Shown here piece by piece: positions 1 to 10,317 of a stretch of DNA of 64,000 bases. Location of the stretch: the NCBI RefSeq assembly GCF_000328475.2, contig NC_026480.1, positions 1,116,001 through 1,180,000 of the forward strand, given 5' to 3'. The notes beneath the pieces were generated by a model, which saw nothing but the letters and a program-made list of their open reading frames with translations, did no database searches and was not told the DNA's origin. A program made the position numbers and the translations under genes. The number at the start of each line of letters is the position of its first letter. Within the stretch, counting starts at the first letter, position 1. Source of the DNA: Mycosarcoma maydis. Lineage: Eukaryota > Basidiomycota > Ustilaginomycetes > Ustilaginales.

Positions 1-80
1 AATCGTGAGGCCTATCAGCGTCTATCATGCCTACAGGCCAACACAAGAAAAGAACAAGATCCAACGCCTCTGTGTGGAGC

Positions 81-1865
81 TCAATCACTGTCCTCTAGCT
101 CTTCCTCTTCCTGACGTGGCCCACCCAGTCCATACGCTTTGCGAACCTGCCTCGTTCCTGCACCCGCTGTGCTCTGAGCTGCAGTGGAGGCTCGGGAGCT
201 TCGCCTCTTCTCCACGACAGTCGGCGGAACTAAGCAAGATGCATCCGGGACTTCGGCTAGACTCAGGTCGAGCTCAGCTGCAAAGTCCTGCAGATCATCG
301 TCGTCGTCTTCTTCTTCTCCTTCTTCCGCTTCATCGTCTTTGCTTGATGCTTTGGATGCCGGCGCCGGCGCTGCGGCTATCTCGAATGCGAGAGGTGATT
401 TGGACGGGTCGACAGGGCTGTCTACGTCCAGACTTGGTGACGCTGTAGGTGTGATGCCGACTCCTGTCAGGTGCAAGCCCAGACCGATGGACGCCGAGTT
501 GGACGCGTGTCCGGCATCAGTAGGACTCGAACGCCCTGTCGACGGCGAGATGGACCGTTTGAAAGCTTCCGATCGTGACGACGACGGGTAGCCAGGCGTG
601 TTGTCTAATTCAGGGCTGTGTGCCTTCGGCGTGCTTATCTTCATTCGCATTTCTCCGCGCTTGAGTCTAGAGACTGGAGAGAGGGATCGGTTCGATGTTG
701 ACTTTGCCACCTTGATGGTAGAATCCTCACTTGAACGCGCCTGTTGTTCCGCCTCATTGGCGTCTTGCATCTCGACTTCGAGTTCGCGTTGCAACTCGCG
801 CTCCAACTCCAGCGCCAGTTCATCGTCGTCCCCGTCTGCACTCTTAGCTGCGTCTGTTTTGACTGTGGAGGACAGCCCTTCTGCCGCGGAATGGTCATGA
901 GGAGAGGATTGCGCATCGCCTTGAGCCTGACTGGAACGACGCCGACTTCGACGCAGCCCGGCGGCAGGCTCATCGCTCACGCCGAGATCCTTGATGGCCG
1001 AGGCTGGCAGCTTGACCTTCTTGCTTTCTTCCTTGTTACGCACTTCGGTCTCCTGTGACGTATGGCTGCGCTTTGACCTGTTCGCCGACGCCTTTGAGGT
1101 CTCCGCAGGCGACTCGGAGTGATCGTCGAATTCCTCCATCTCCACTGCCAAGCTGAAACGGGAAGACCGTCGCACCGGCGCCACAATGGGACTTGCCTTA
1201 CTCCGCAACTTCAGCTCTCCTGGTTTCCTACCGTTGGAAAGAGTCGGCGTTGCCTCGACTGAGTGACTATTGGAATCCGGATTATGGGTGCTAGCTGTTC
1301 GACCTGTCCCCTCTTGCCATTCAGCAGCTGGACGTATATCTGAGCCACCAGAGATCGAGCGCTTGCTTGGTTTCACCGCATCACTCTTCCACACGTCCTG
1401 ACCGTTTGTGCTGAGAGTTGTCTTTGATCGTTCGTACTTGAGCGAAAAGGTGGAAGCGATACGGTCCATACGGTAGATCCTAGCTGTTTCGTCCCATACT
1501 AGAACAAGGTCGTATGCTTTGGCAAGAGTTTGTGGCCCAGTGAAAACATGTGCATGCTTCTTCTTTGATGCACTGATGTTATCTGTTGTAGAGCTGGAGC
1601 CAGATTCGCCTACCATTTCTGTCGACTCAAGCTCCAGTTGCCAGTCAGCATTGACGTTGCGGCTTGGACCAGGCTGGAACAGGGCTCCCCTTTTGCAGTC
1701 GATGGTAGAATCTGGCTTGAAGTTGAAGTTCAAGGCCACATAGCTAGGAAGAGATGAGCGGGCACTTGCGTCGCCAGGTCCAGAGTGTGAAGCTGCTCCG
1801 AGAGAAGCAGAAACAGATGGTTCCAGCGCAACTGGGTAGAAGCGGCGGCCTGTATCTCTGCTCAT
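81..1865 (-). CDS. EAF-family RNA polymerase II elongation factor (ELL-associated factor)
   Basis: This 594-residue protein appears to be an ELL-associated factor, a nuclear protein that binds ELL and stimulates Pol II elongation. The first ~150 residues carry the EAF N-terminal pattern: VALNFNFKPDSID-like text followed by a basic KRGALF turn, a spacer, a VFTGPQTLAKAYDLVLVWD strand and then YRMDRIASTFSLKYER. The rest is low-complexity, rich in Ser, Arg and acidic residues, with a very acidic Glu/Asp run near residues 520-540, as expected for the transactivation part of EAF proteins. The open frame extends 9 nt upstream to a TTG, so I place the start at the ATG at 1865 (MSRDTGRRFYPV). Only the N-terminal domain supports the family call; the tail is much longer than in animal EAFs. 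The next gene upstream (GH51) is unrelated. Confidence 0.75.
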   Translation of the reverse strand: MSRDTGRRFYPVALEPSVSASLGAASHSGPGDASARSSLPSYVALNFNFKPDSTIDCKRGALFQPGPSRNVNADWQLELESTEMVGESGSSSTTDNISASKKKHAHVFTGPQTLAKAYDLVLVWDETARIYRMDRIASTFSLKYERSKTTLSTNGQDVWKSDAVKPSKRSISGGSDIRPAAEWQEGTGRTASTHNPDSNSHSVEATPTLSNGRKPGELKLRSKASPIVAPVRRSSRFSLAVEMEEFDDHSESPAETSKASANRSKRSHTSQETEVRNKEESKKVKLPASAIKDLGVSDEPAAGLRRSRRRSSQAQGDAQSSPHDHSAAEGLSSTVKTDAAKSADGDDDELALELERELQRELEVEMQDANEAEQQARSSEDSTIKVAKSTSNRSLSPVSRLKRGEMRMKISTPKAHSPELDNTPGYPSSSRSEAFKRSISPSTGRSSPTDAGHASNSASIGLGLHLTGVGITPTASPSLDVDSPVDPSKSPLAFEIAAAPAPASKASSKDDEAEEGEEEDDDDDLQDFAAELDLSLAEVPDASCLVPPTVVEKRRSSRASTAAQSTAGAGTRQVRKAYGLGGPRQEEEELEDSD

Positions 1866-2292
1866 CGCTACCAAGACAGGATGTACAAGTGATGAGGCAC
1901 GATAGTGATCTGCTACCGTTATTGCTGATGGTAGTGTTCAAAGAGAGAGGAGCAAAGTATTGAGTTGGACTTGGTCTCGTTTCATCGTTTCAGGGTCCAA
2001 CCAACTGGAGTGGAAATTTAAAAGGCCCGAGCGCAGTCCATTCACGATTTTTGACTTCTTTGTGAAGCCCTAAAAACTCTTCAACATCACGCCTCACCTT
2101 TTCCTCATTGGTCACATCACACACATTGGCACGATGGACGAGATAAAGAAAGTAATATCATTGTTTCAGCTATAGCATGAAGCGAGATATTTGAAATGCG
2201 AAATGGAACTGAGGAAGCGCACAAACAGTCGCTTCAGAAAGAAAAGAGGGAAAAGAAGAGGCTGTTGAGGGTCGATGCAATGCGATACGCTT
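1866..2292. other. Intergenic: EAF upstream region and GH51 3' flank
   Basis: This 427-bp spacer lies between two minus-strand genes. I see no convincing coding frame and no RNA gene. It should hold the EAF promoter and the arabinofuranosidase 3' UTR. Confidence 0.6.
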
Positions 2293-4499
2293 TCAAGCAA
2301 CCTTGGACGCAGGAGTCTTGATGACAGTCAACGACCACTTCTGCAGGTCGACCGACACGTAAGAGCCCGAAGCGTTGGCATCGCAGCCTTGTGTCTTGAT
2401 AGGCTGCTTCTCGAGGGTGTTCGAGTCCAAGGGACCCTGACCGGCCACCTGCCAACAGCTAGGAGAAGCAACCTGAACACCAGTGTTGATGTTGAAGGGC
2501 ACCCTCTTTTCACTGTAGTTGACAATTTTGATCACGATCTGACCCTGCTCATCGGCACCGGCAGAGACGTAGATGTCGGCATCTTGGAGCTGCTTGCTGT
2601 TGGTGACGGGCAGGCTCTGGCTAATGCGGTTAGCACTGATCAGACTCTGCATCAACCACGAGGTGGAACCGACGACCTTGGTAGTGTCGAACTCGAGCAT
2701 GCCTGGGGTCGACTGAGAAGCACGGTTGTCCGACTCGTTGGAAAGCTCAGGAGCATAAGCGGCGCCACGAACAATGTCACAGTTGTTCTCCATGCCCAAG
2801 ATAAAGATGGACTCGGCCAGAGATCCCTGCAAGATACTGTGGTGGAGTCGGCCGGGACCGAACCAGATGTTGTCGTCGGCCTCCATGCCCGAGTTGATGA
2901 CGGCAAACTCCATGTTGTAGAAGATGGTGTTGTTGGTACGCGAAGCAGTGTCATACATGTGGTACCTCTGAACAAAGTCGGCAGGTGTACCGTAGATGGG
3001 CTGGTTGAGCAGGTCGACACGGTACTTGTAGCCGGTGGGCACGACAACAGCCGCAGAAGCGATCAGATCAATCTCGTCAAAGCCCTTGTGGTTGGCAAAC
3101 TCCTTCTTGAGCTGGTTGGTGATCATGTCGAAACGCGTCTGGTACTTGACGGCAGGGTTGAGTCCACCTTCATTGCCAATGAGGAAGGCCTGAACGTCAT
3201 AAGGCTCCTTGGGACCTCCGCTCTTGACTCGAAGATCGGCGAACTTGCCCTCAGTGTCGAGGAGGAAGTGGACAAAATCAACTTGCTGCTGGATGTAAGG
3301 GCCAAGGTCTTTGAGAGGCACTGAGTTGCCGTTGGCGTCGACGCCAGCCCAGAGACCAACGATGAGACGCGCACCGATCTTCTGAATAAAGTTGTACATC
3401 TCGATGACACCAAGGCCATCAGTGTTCCAGCCGGCCCAGTTGCCAAGACGTCCAGGTCGGTCGACCAGAGGACCGATGGTGTTGTTCCACTGGAAGCGCG
3501 AAGCGATGGTGTGACCGACCAGGTCGTTTCCACCCGGCCAGCGGACCGCCTTGGGCTTGAACTTGAGCATCTTTTGAGCCACATCCTTTCTAGCAACGGT
3601 GCCCTCGAAGGTGGTGGGGAAGAGACTGACGAGGTTGACGTGGAAAGTACCGATCTCGCAGTTAGTCTGAATGGCGAAAACGTTGTTGATGTCAGGGGCA
3701 CCCTTGATTGGCTTGAGCACCTGATGAACGGGTGTCCATTGCGTGCCAATCTCGACGAATGAATCCTGCTGAGCCCAAGTCTCCGTCAGATCGACGCTGT
3801 ACAGACCGTACTTGAGACGCATCTTGCCAGGTTTTTCGGCACGGATGTAGAAGCTAGCGTTGTAGGTCTCCCCGGCTTGGACAGGGAGGCCGAAAAAGCC
3901 AAGGTTCTTGATACCGCAAAGGTCTCCCTTCTTGCTGTCGCAGGTGATCTTGGCCGACTTGGGAAGCGCTGCGGATAGCGGCTTGTCACCGTCGAGATCG
4001 AGCTTCGAGTCACCCACAGGCTGCCAGGCAGTCAAGGAACCACTGCCAATCGTGTCGTTGGCGCCAACGCCAAACACACCGTCGGCGGGAGACTGGAAGG
4101 CGCGATTGCGGATCATCTCGGCGTAAAGGCCACCATCGCTGCCGTAATTGAGGTTGGACTCGACAAAAGTGTTCATGTCGTAGATACACTTTGCCTTTTC
4201 CTTTGTGCCGAGCTGTAGGGTTAGGGCACCCTTGAGCTGAGCACCAGTGGCATCTGTAACCTGAGGACCTTTTCGCACCTTTAAGCCTGCAATGTTGGGC
4301 TCATCCATTGTAGGCCCGGAATCAGGCTGCATCTTCTGAGGCAGAGTGGCACCTACAGGTGAGAAAGGTGTGGAAAAAGACGTCCGATCATGATCAGTCT
4401 GGGTCATCAGATGTTGTCATATATATTTTCGTCACCGAGACACGTACCATGAACAGATGCAACAAGCGCTGCGGCCAAAGCCGCGAAGAAAAGCTTCAT
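2293..4499 (-). CDS. Secreted alpha-L-arabinofuranosidase, glycoside hydrolase family 51
   Basis: This 703-residue enzyme should release arabinose from arabinan or arabinoxylan outside the cell. It has two exons. Exon 1 (4499-4448) encodes the signal peptide MKLFFAALAAALVASVHG. A 95-bp GT-AG intron (4447-4353) is followed by exon 2 (4352-2293). The split Gly codon joins in frame. GH51 marks include RWPGGNDLVGH, a NTDGLGVIEMYNF strand, IGNEGG with candidate acid/base Glu412, YNMEFAVINSG with candidate nucleophile Glu499, and a C-terminal beta-sandwich. The acid/base loop reads GNEGG where many members have GNED. A TATA-like box lies ~95 bp upstream. Family assignment is secure; the exact substrate is not visible from sequence. 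Confidence 0.9.
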
Positions 4500-5101
4500 G
4501 ATGAGGGGGAATACCTGAGAAATCAAACGATCAATCAGGAGGGGGGAAGTTTGATGGTCGAAGCTGGGACGATAAAGGATCGACGTCTGCTTATATGTAC
4601 TACTGTGATGGGTCAAGCCCCATGTGAATGCACGTCGGCTGCTCAGCACCGTATATCGAGTCCCACCGCCAACCCAGGCGGACACGTCAAGACTTCATTA
4701 CCGAGTATCCAAGTGGCGACGAATATTTACGCAGCTTCATTTGTTGCAGAGGGTAGATACAGCATAGCTCGAGAACGGCACGCCAGCAGCACACGCTAAC
4801 GCTGAAGAGTGGTTGCCAGGCTTGACCCCACATAGTAGCACGCCAGAGCAACCCACCGGTCACCCACAAGTTGGATTCATGGAATGTACACCATCGGCTG
4901 GAGTCTGGCAGTCTAGCGAGGATTGAAACTTGTGTCAGCTCGGGACGTTGTTTCTCACTCAAGATTTGACAGAAGCACCCGCAGAGACTGTACATGTTGC
5001 AGGAGCAGCTGGCAATTTCAGCACAGACGAAAAAAAGCTGGACAAGAAAGATGGGACATCGAGATGAAGCCAGTGGGAGAACCCAGGAGTGGGTTATCAC
5101 G
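4500..5101. other. Intergenic: GH51 promoter and A-T-R enzyme 3' flank
   Basis: About 600 bp between two minus-strand genes. Apart from the TATA-like box I see no gene-like frame; open frames here have no recognisable domain or codon pattern. Confidence 0.55.
4590..4596 (-). promoter_or_regulatory. TATA-like box of the GH51 gene
   Basis: On the minus strand this reads ATATAAG, about 95 bp upstream of the ATG at 4499. That is a plausible TATA box for an inducible secreted enzyme. No mapped transcript start supports it. Confidence 0.4.
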
Positions 5102-8100
5102 CTAGCGTAGGAAGTCTGAAGATTTCCACAGCGCTACGGTGCGGCTCAGACACTCGGGCCGATAAGCTGTCAGCCCCTCGAGGATCCGCTGGTTCTCCGA
5201 AGATGAAGCCAGGATCGTCCTGAGGTTGGTTGTGTCGAACTTGCCAACTTTTGTACAGGTGCGCTGCGGGTCGCGCTGCATGGCGCGATAATGCTCCAAC
5301 AACTTGATCGTGGGGTTGCGCGAGGGGTTGCGATCCGAGCGATCCAGCCGCTCCAGCCACTCTGCGTACGAAACGAGATTAAAAGTTTGGCCAAGATTTC
5401 GCGCTTCAGCAAGCGTTGCAATTGCTGTCTTCCAAGGCATTGCGTCTTCGCTGAGAACGTGGACCAGCTCGCAGTGGCTCGATAAGCTCGCGGAAGTGAG
5501 CTGAGCTGCTATTAGACCCACAACGTCGACAGGAATCCAGTACAGATCGTCATGCTCTTCGGGAAGGCATCCGATCGTCTGAGCACTCCTGATCATCAGT
5601 GGCACTGCTTCGGTCTCGTTCCAGATCCCCATCGACCTGTCGCCAGCCATCTGACCGATGCGCATCACCACCGATCGGAAATCGCCTCCGACGAGCGTTT
5701 CTGCGTCGCGACACAGGTTCTCAACGATCCATTTTGAGCGTGCATAGCCCAGACCACAAGTGTAGTCTAGGTGGTCGAAAATCTTCTCGGGGATCATCGC
5801 CTCAGAGCTGTTGATCGCGACAGAGATAGACGAGGAGAATACGAAGCGGGGCGAGCGGCAAGCGGTGCTCTGTCCTGCCAGGTTTATGAGCTGAACCGTG
5901 CCGTGGAGAACATTCTCGAAAGAGTCGATCGACATGACAAAGTTGACCGGCCATCCGTTGTGGATCACGCAGGTGACGCTGTTGGCAAGCTCGTCGTACT
6001 CTTGCTGCGCCAAGCCAAGATTATGCTTGCTGATGTCGGCAGCCAGCGAAACGACTTGTGCACCGCTGCGGCCCTTTAAAGGCGCCAGCCCGCGTGCGCT
6101 TAGCGATTTGTCTGTGCGCTTGCCCGCTTCTGCATGATCAGCCGCACGGTTGAGGCAGACGACCTTGACCACCGTGTCTTTGCGAACAAGTTGGTCGAGG
6201 ATGTGTGCACCAAGAGAGCCCGTGGCCCCGGTTAACACTACGATCTCCTTGTCACCCCGTGGCGCTCGATCGGACAAGTTTGAATCTCGGACCTTGAGTT
6301 GAGCTCGATACTTTTCGAGTAGTAGCAGGGTCATGTCATCTTGCTGTTTATTCGTGGCTTCTGTCGCTGCACCATTTGTATTTGCTCCTTGAATCTGTTG
6401 GTACACCGCCGCTGTAAGCTTATTGAGAGTTGGATGCTGGAAGACGACCGTGTTGGGGAGAGGGCGTTGCATGCGAACAGAACGATGGATCTGACTGCGG
6501 ATCTGACTGTCCATGACCGAATCAACGCCGAGGCTGGGGAGATCGACGTCCTCCTTTCCGTCCAGCGTCAGATTAATAAAGCGTTCCAGAATGCTCTGCA
6601 CCAGCTTCTTGAGCTGTGATTGCGATGTAATAATTGCCTTTTCGTCGTCGGGGGTCGACGTTCCGAGGTCGAACTCGGTGTACAGCTGCGTGATTTGGTG
6701 TGCGAAGAGAGAGTTGGCAGGAGTACGTTTAACACTTCCCTTGTCAGCCAAAGGTAAGCGCGCGGTGGGGTCGAGGAAGAGAATCATCTCTGGGACGAGG
6801 CGCGAGTGAGAGGCGCACCGAGAATTGAGCTCGTTGAGCAATGGCTGAAACTGCTTTTTGAGCGCCGCCTGTCGATCCGTTTCGGACAAGGCTGCGTATG
6901 CCTGCCAAGTATGCTCGTACGGAATAATGAGGGCGCCGGTACAAGGCTGTCCAGCACCGAAGACGAGACAATCGCGCAGGAGGGGAGACGATCGGATGCT
7001 TTGCTCCATGGGCACCGGATTCGTCTTTTCGCCATTCAGATGAACAAGCGTGTCGTCTCCCCTTCCGAGGTATACGTATCCTCGAATGCTGCCGTCGTCG
7101 TTGCGGACAATGCGGTAGTGATCGCCACTTGCATAGCTGCCATCAGGACGGTTGACCTTGGAGAGACCTTTCCAGCCTTGGATGCAGACCATCTCATAGG
7201 GGCCATCCTCGGTGGTTCCGACGTTTTCGAACTTGAGATAAGGAGCGACGCGCGAGCTGGGACGCATCACGTTCCAGCCCTTGTCAATGGCAAAGTCGCG
7301 AATGCTGTCCATGATCTGGCCTACCTCGGTTGCGCCAAGGAAGGCGACCAGGTTGACGCCATTAGCCACGAGCATGTCGCCGACCTCGATGGGACAGGGT
7401 GCGCCACTGTAGCAGCAGATCTTAGCGGCACGTAACGTCTCCAGACTGTCGTTGTGTTCGCTCAACATCTTGAATGTGAACGGTACGGCGTAGATGATCT
7501 CGATCGTGCTGTTACGGACGGCTTGGGTGATAAGGTCATGACGGATGGTGCCGGAGTACAGGTAAAGTCGACGGTGGTGAATGAACTGCCTCCAGGCGAC
7601 AGCACAAGCGAAGCCATGGTAAATAGGGGCGGTGCACAATGCATCGTAGGGCATGTAGTCGGCAACGATGACGAGGTAAGTTTGGTGGGTATAGGTATAG
7701 GGCTTGGGAAAGCCAGTGCTGCCGCTGGAGTGCAAAGTGAAAGCAGCTTCTTGTGCCTGCTGCTGGTACGAGACCTGTGGCTGGAAAGGATCCTTCTTGG
7801 TCGTTGGCGGTGGCAGCTGGTCGAGCCGAATCGCCTCTTGGACGAGGTAGAGCTGAACAATCTCGAGCTTGCTATCCTGTTCCTGCAGCAGCAGCTCGTG
7901 AGCCTGCCTGGCGTCGTCGTGCTTGTCTGTGCTAAAGATGAGATTGGTGGACTTGGTGGCTTTGAGGAGATGGACGATCGCGGGCACCGAGTTGTTGGGC
8001 GAGATGAGTACCACGCCGTAACCGAGACGGATCATGGCCATCTGGGTGATGAGCAGGTCGAATGTGGAGTCGGAAAGCAGACCGATCTGCCTGCACGGCT

Positions 8101-8338
8101 GGCCAGGACGTCTGACGCCAACGTGCTTAGCATAGTACGCAGTTGCAGCGCGGAGACATTGATCGAGCTGTGCACCTGTGACGTGCTGCCACTCGAAAGG
8201 CTCGGTAGACCTGATGAACGAGACGCACACCAGGTCGCGGCCAACCTCGAGCACGTCATCGATGAGGGCGTTAACGCTCCATCGATGCTCGAAAGGAGCA
8301 AGGAGACTTGCGCTGTCCATGATGGGAGGAACAGGCAT
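5102..8338 (-). CDS. NRPS-like adenylation-thiolation-reductase (A-T-R) enzyme
   Basis: This 1078-residue enzyme should activate a carboxylic acid with ATP, load it on a phosphopantetheine arm, and reduce the thioester with NADPH to an aldehyde or alcohol. Domains in order: adenylation (~1-520) with the phosphate-loop motif SSGSTGFPKP (204-213) and GDHYRI; carrier domain around LGVDSVMDS with candidate phosphopantetheine Ser607; reductase with Rossmann motif TGATGSLG (703-710) and catalytic pair Tyr865/Lys869 (YARSK). There is no condensation domain, and it is shorter than alpha-aminoadipate reductase (Lys2, ~1400 aa), so it belongs with fungal carboxylic acid reductase-like enzymes. The open frame begins at GTG (8365); the first ATG is 8338, with a second at 8320. 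Neighbours are not an obvious biosynthetic cluster. The substrate is unknown. Confidence 0.85.
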   Translation of the reverse strand: MPVPPIMDSASLLAPFEHRWSVNALIDDVLEVGRDLVCVSFIRSTEPFEWQHVTGAQLDQCLRAATAYYAKHVGVRRPGQPCRQIGLLSDSTFDLLITQMAMIRLGYGVVLISPNNSVPAIVHLLKATKSTNLIFSTDKHDDARQAHELLLQEQDSKLEIVQLYLVQEAIRLDQLPPPTTKKDPFQPQVSYQQQAQEAAFTLHSSGSTGFPKPYTYTHQTYLVIVADYMPYDALCTAPIYHGFACAVAWRQFIHHRRLYLYSGTIRHDLITQAVRNSTIEIIYAVPFTFKMLSEHNDSLETLRAAKICCYSGAPCPIEVGDMLVANGVNLVAFLGATEVGQIMDSIRDFAIDKGWNVMRPSSRVAPYLKFENVGTTEDGPYEMVCIQGWKGLSKVNRPDGSYASGDHYRIVRNDDGSIRGYVYLGRGDDTLVHLNGEKTNPVPMEQSIRSSPLLRDCLVFGAGQPCTGALIIPYEHTWQAYAALSETDRQAALKKQFQPLLNELNSRCASHSRLVPEMILFLDPTARLPLADKGSVKRTPANSLFAHQITQLYTEFDLGTSTPDDEKAIITSQSQLKKLVQSILERFINLTLDGKEDVDLPSLGVDSVMDSQIRSQIHRSVRMQRPLPNTVVFQHPTLNKLTAAVYQQIQGANTNGAATEATNKQQDDMTLLLLEKYRAQLKVRDSNLSDRAPRGDKEIVVLTGATGSLGAHILDQLVRKDTVVKVVCLNRAADHAEAGKRTDKSLSARGLAPLKGRSGAQVVSLAADISKHNLGLAQQEYDELANSVTCVIHNGWPVNFVMSIDSFENVLHGTVQLINLAGQSTACRSPRFVFSSSISVAINSSEAMIPEKIFDHLDYTCGLGYARSKWIVENLCRDAETLVGGDFRSVVMRIGQMAGDRSMGIWNETEAVPLMIRSAQTIGCLPEEHDDLYWIPVDVVGLIAAQLTSASLSSHCELVHVLSEDAMPWKTAIATLAEARNLGQTFNLVSYAEWLERLDRSDRNPSRNPTIKLLEHYRAMQRDPQRTCTKVGKFDTTNLRTILASSSENQRILEGLTAYRPECLSRTVALWKSSDFLR

Positions 8339-9345
8339 GGTTTTGACGAGGAGTGGAGCGAGCACGGTTATAAGCTTTCTTTGAGACGGAAGGAGTGGAG
8401 TCGAGCGACGGTCAGCAGATGGTAGTCGGATCAGCTTGCTTTTCTAGACGCGAGTGGCGAAGTCGAGAAAGATGTGAACAAGATGTGCATCGCGCTGTGA
8501 AGGCAGCTGTTTCAGCGGACACCACGGCGAAGAACTCATCGGACAAGTGCGGCAAGAGGCAGATCGAAAGCGCGGGTTGTGCTCGGTGAGAGTATGCGCA
8601 ATGTGATTGCGAAAAGGTTTGGTGGTGGACAGAGAACTGATCCGAGTGGCGTGAGAAGCGCAGCAAGTATGAAAGGAAGCACCGAAAGCTTGGGGGAGGA
8701 TTGGCAAAGGCCGGTCCAGGGATTGCGGCGGCTCAGAAAATGGAACGAGAAGCGCAGACGTTGGATGATGGCGTCCACACAGCTAAGTTGCAGGTCAGAA
8801 GAAAGCGCCGCTAAACGCTCCAAGCGATCGGCGTTCTCCACTAGGCGAGGTGCACCATCTACCTGACCCGACTGTGCTGCGCCCGTGGTTGGTTGGTGCG
8901 GAAACGTGGGACGGCAATCTGAATCAAGATTGCGCAACAGTCGACTTCGAATGTATAGCTTAGGCTCGAGTCACAGAATCACTGGGTGACTGTCATGCCG
9001 AAAGTGGTGCAACGCCAGAGCTTACGCAACGGCAAGAACATTGGCGAGCGTCGCATATCTGTCTTTGGGTAGAATCACGCCGCACGGCGGAACTCGATGT
9101 TCGTTGGTTGCATGACACGAGCGAATTCGCCCGCCCCTTTTCGGCAAGATGAGCTTTCACTGACAGGCGTTGGTGGGTTTTTGGCCGTCTTCCGATGAGC
9201 GATTCGTGAATGACGAATGTTGTCAGACACTACACGGAAGTTTCCTCATCGACATCGTTCATCACACGCCTCGACGTGCACGCGATTGTCCAGATAGGCC
9301 CGCCAGTAGACCCGTCGCACTGATCGCACTGATGTTGATAGCCTC
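8339..9345. other. Divergent promoter region between the A-T-R enzyme and the HAD protein
   Basis: About 1 kb separating two divergent genes. I see nothing coding in it. It contains scattered TCGTGA-like words (for example near 9205-9215) but no tandem array. Confidence 0.55.
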
Positions 9346-10230
9346 ATGACAAGATTCCCGACATTGGCGCCTATTCGTTTGGTGCTGCTGGATGCCTTTG
9401 ATACGCTCGTGACACCACGAAGCGCTCCTCACCTGCAATACGCTGCCGTTGCCAGAGAGCACGGTCTGCGAGTTGCGGATAACGACGTCAAGGCGGCCTT
9501 CAAGCAGGCTTTTCGCACCACCTCGATCCAACATCCCAACTACGGTCTGGAGACCAACATCGCTTCTCCCGACGAATGGTGGAGGCTCGTCATCCAGCGC
9601 ACATTTGCTGCTGGTCTCCACCCGCATGTCACCACAGACCAGTACAGCGACTCGATCGAATCACTTTGCCAGCGCCTCGTCACTCGCTTCAGCACCAGTG
9701 AGGCGTACCATTTGTTCAACGACGTGCTTCCCACCCTGCAACAGCTCTCGCAGCTCCGCCTCGGCAATCATGCCGCCATCACCCTAGCGCTTGCCACCAA
9801 CAGCGATTCTCGCATCCTTTCCGTGCTTAAGAGCTTCAATCTAGATCGAGTGCTGCAACTCGACCACCACGCCACAACGGCGCCACCAACGCTGTCCTAC
9901 TTGGAAAAATGTGCCAAGCCACATGCACACTTTTTCCACGCTGCTATCCGTCGAGCTTCATCTAGCTCCAACACGATCGAACCCGCCCACGTTCTATACG
10001 TGGGCGACCAGCTGCACGAAGACTTTTGGGGCGCCACCGATGCTGGCCTGCAAGCTGCGTGGCTGCAACGTCCCTCCACGATCCAGAGCAACCAGCCATA
10101 CGAGCAAATCAGCAGAAATCGCGATAGCCAATCCGAGCGCGATCATGTGACGGCAAGCACCATAACGAGCCTCTCGAATCTGATCGATATTGTCAGACAG
10201 AGCCATACTCGAGCACAGGAATCAAGATAA
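9346..10230 (+). CDS. HAD-superfamily hydrolase, HDHD3-like
   Basis: This 294-residue protein belongs to the haloacid dehalogenase-like hydrolases and most resembles the HDHD3 subgroup. Motif I is LLDAFDTLV with nucleophile Asp16. The cap region includes HPNYGLE and EWWRLVIQ, both typical of HDHD3 proteins. Motif II lies in ATNSDSR and motif IV in VGDQLHEDFWGA. Position +2 from the nucleophile is Phe, not the Asp used as acid/base by most HAD phosphatases; an Asp sits at +3 (Asp19), as in HDHD3. Catalysis is therefore uncertain and the substrate unknown. The gene converges on the 7-TM gene, with only 87 bp between the stop codons. Confidence 0.8.
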   Translation: MTRFPTLAPIRLVLLDAFDTLVTPRSAPHLQYAAVAREHGLRVADNDVKAAFKQAFRTTSIQHPNYGLETNIASPDEWWRLVIQRTFAAGLHPHVTTDQYSDSIESLCQRLVTRFSTSEAYHLFNDVLPTLQQLSQLRLGNHAAITLALATNSDSRILSVLKSFNLDRVLQLDHHATTAPPTLSYLEKCAKPHAHFFHAAIRRASSSSNTIEPAHVLYVGDQLHEDFWGATDAGLQAAWLQRPSTIQSNQPYEQISRNRDSQSERDHVTASTITSLSNLIDIVRQSHTRAQESR

Positions 10231-10317
10231 GTCGCTATATCAAACACCATAAACATTAATGATACATGGAACACGAAAGAGAAAGGAAACCGCAGATGAT
10301 GCAATGCGCTGCGCTCA

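Noticed and set aside
2275..3324. 349-residue plus-strand open frame over the GH51 gene
   Set aside because: It is antisense to a well-supported GH51 exon, and codon bias of the real gene explains the open frame.
7454..8425. 323-residue plus-strand open frame in the A-T-R gene
   Set aside because: It is antisense to the adenylation domain and has no homolog pattern.
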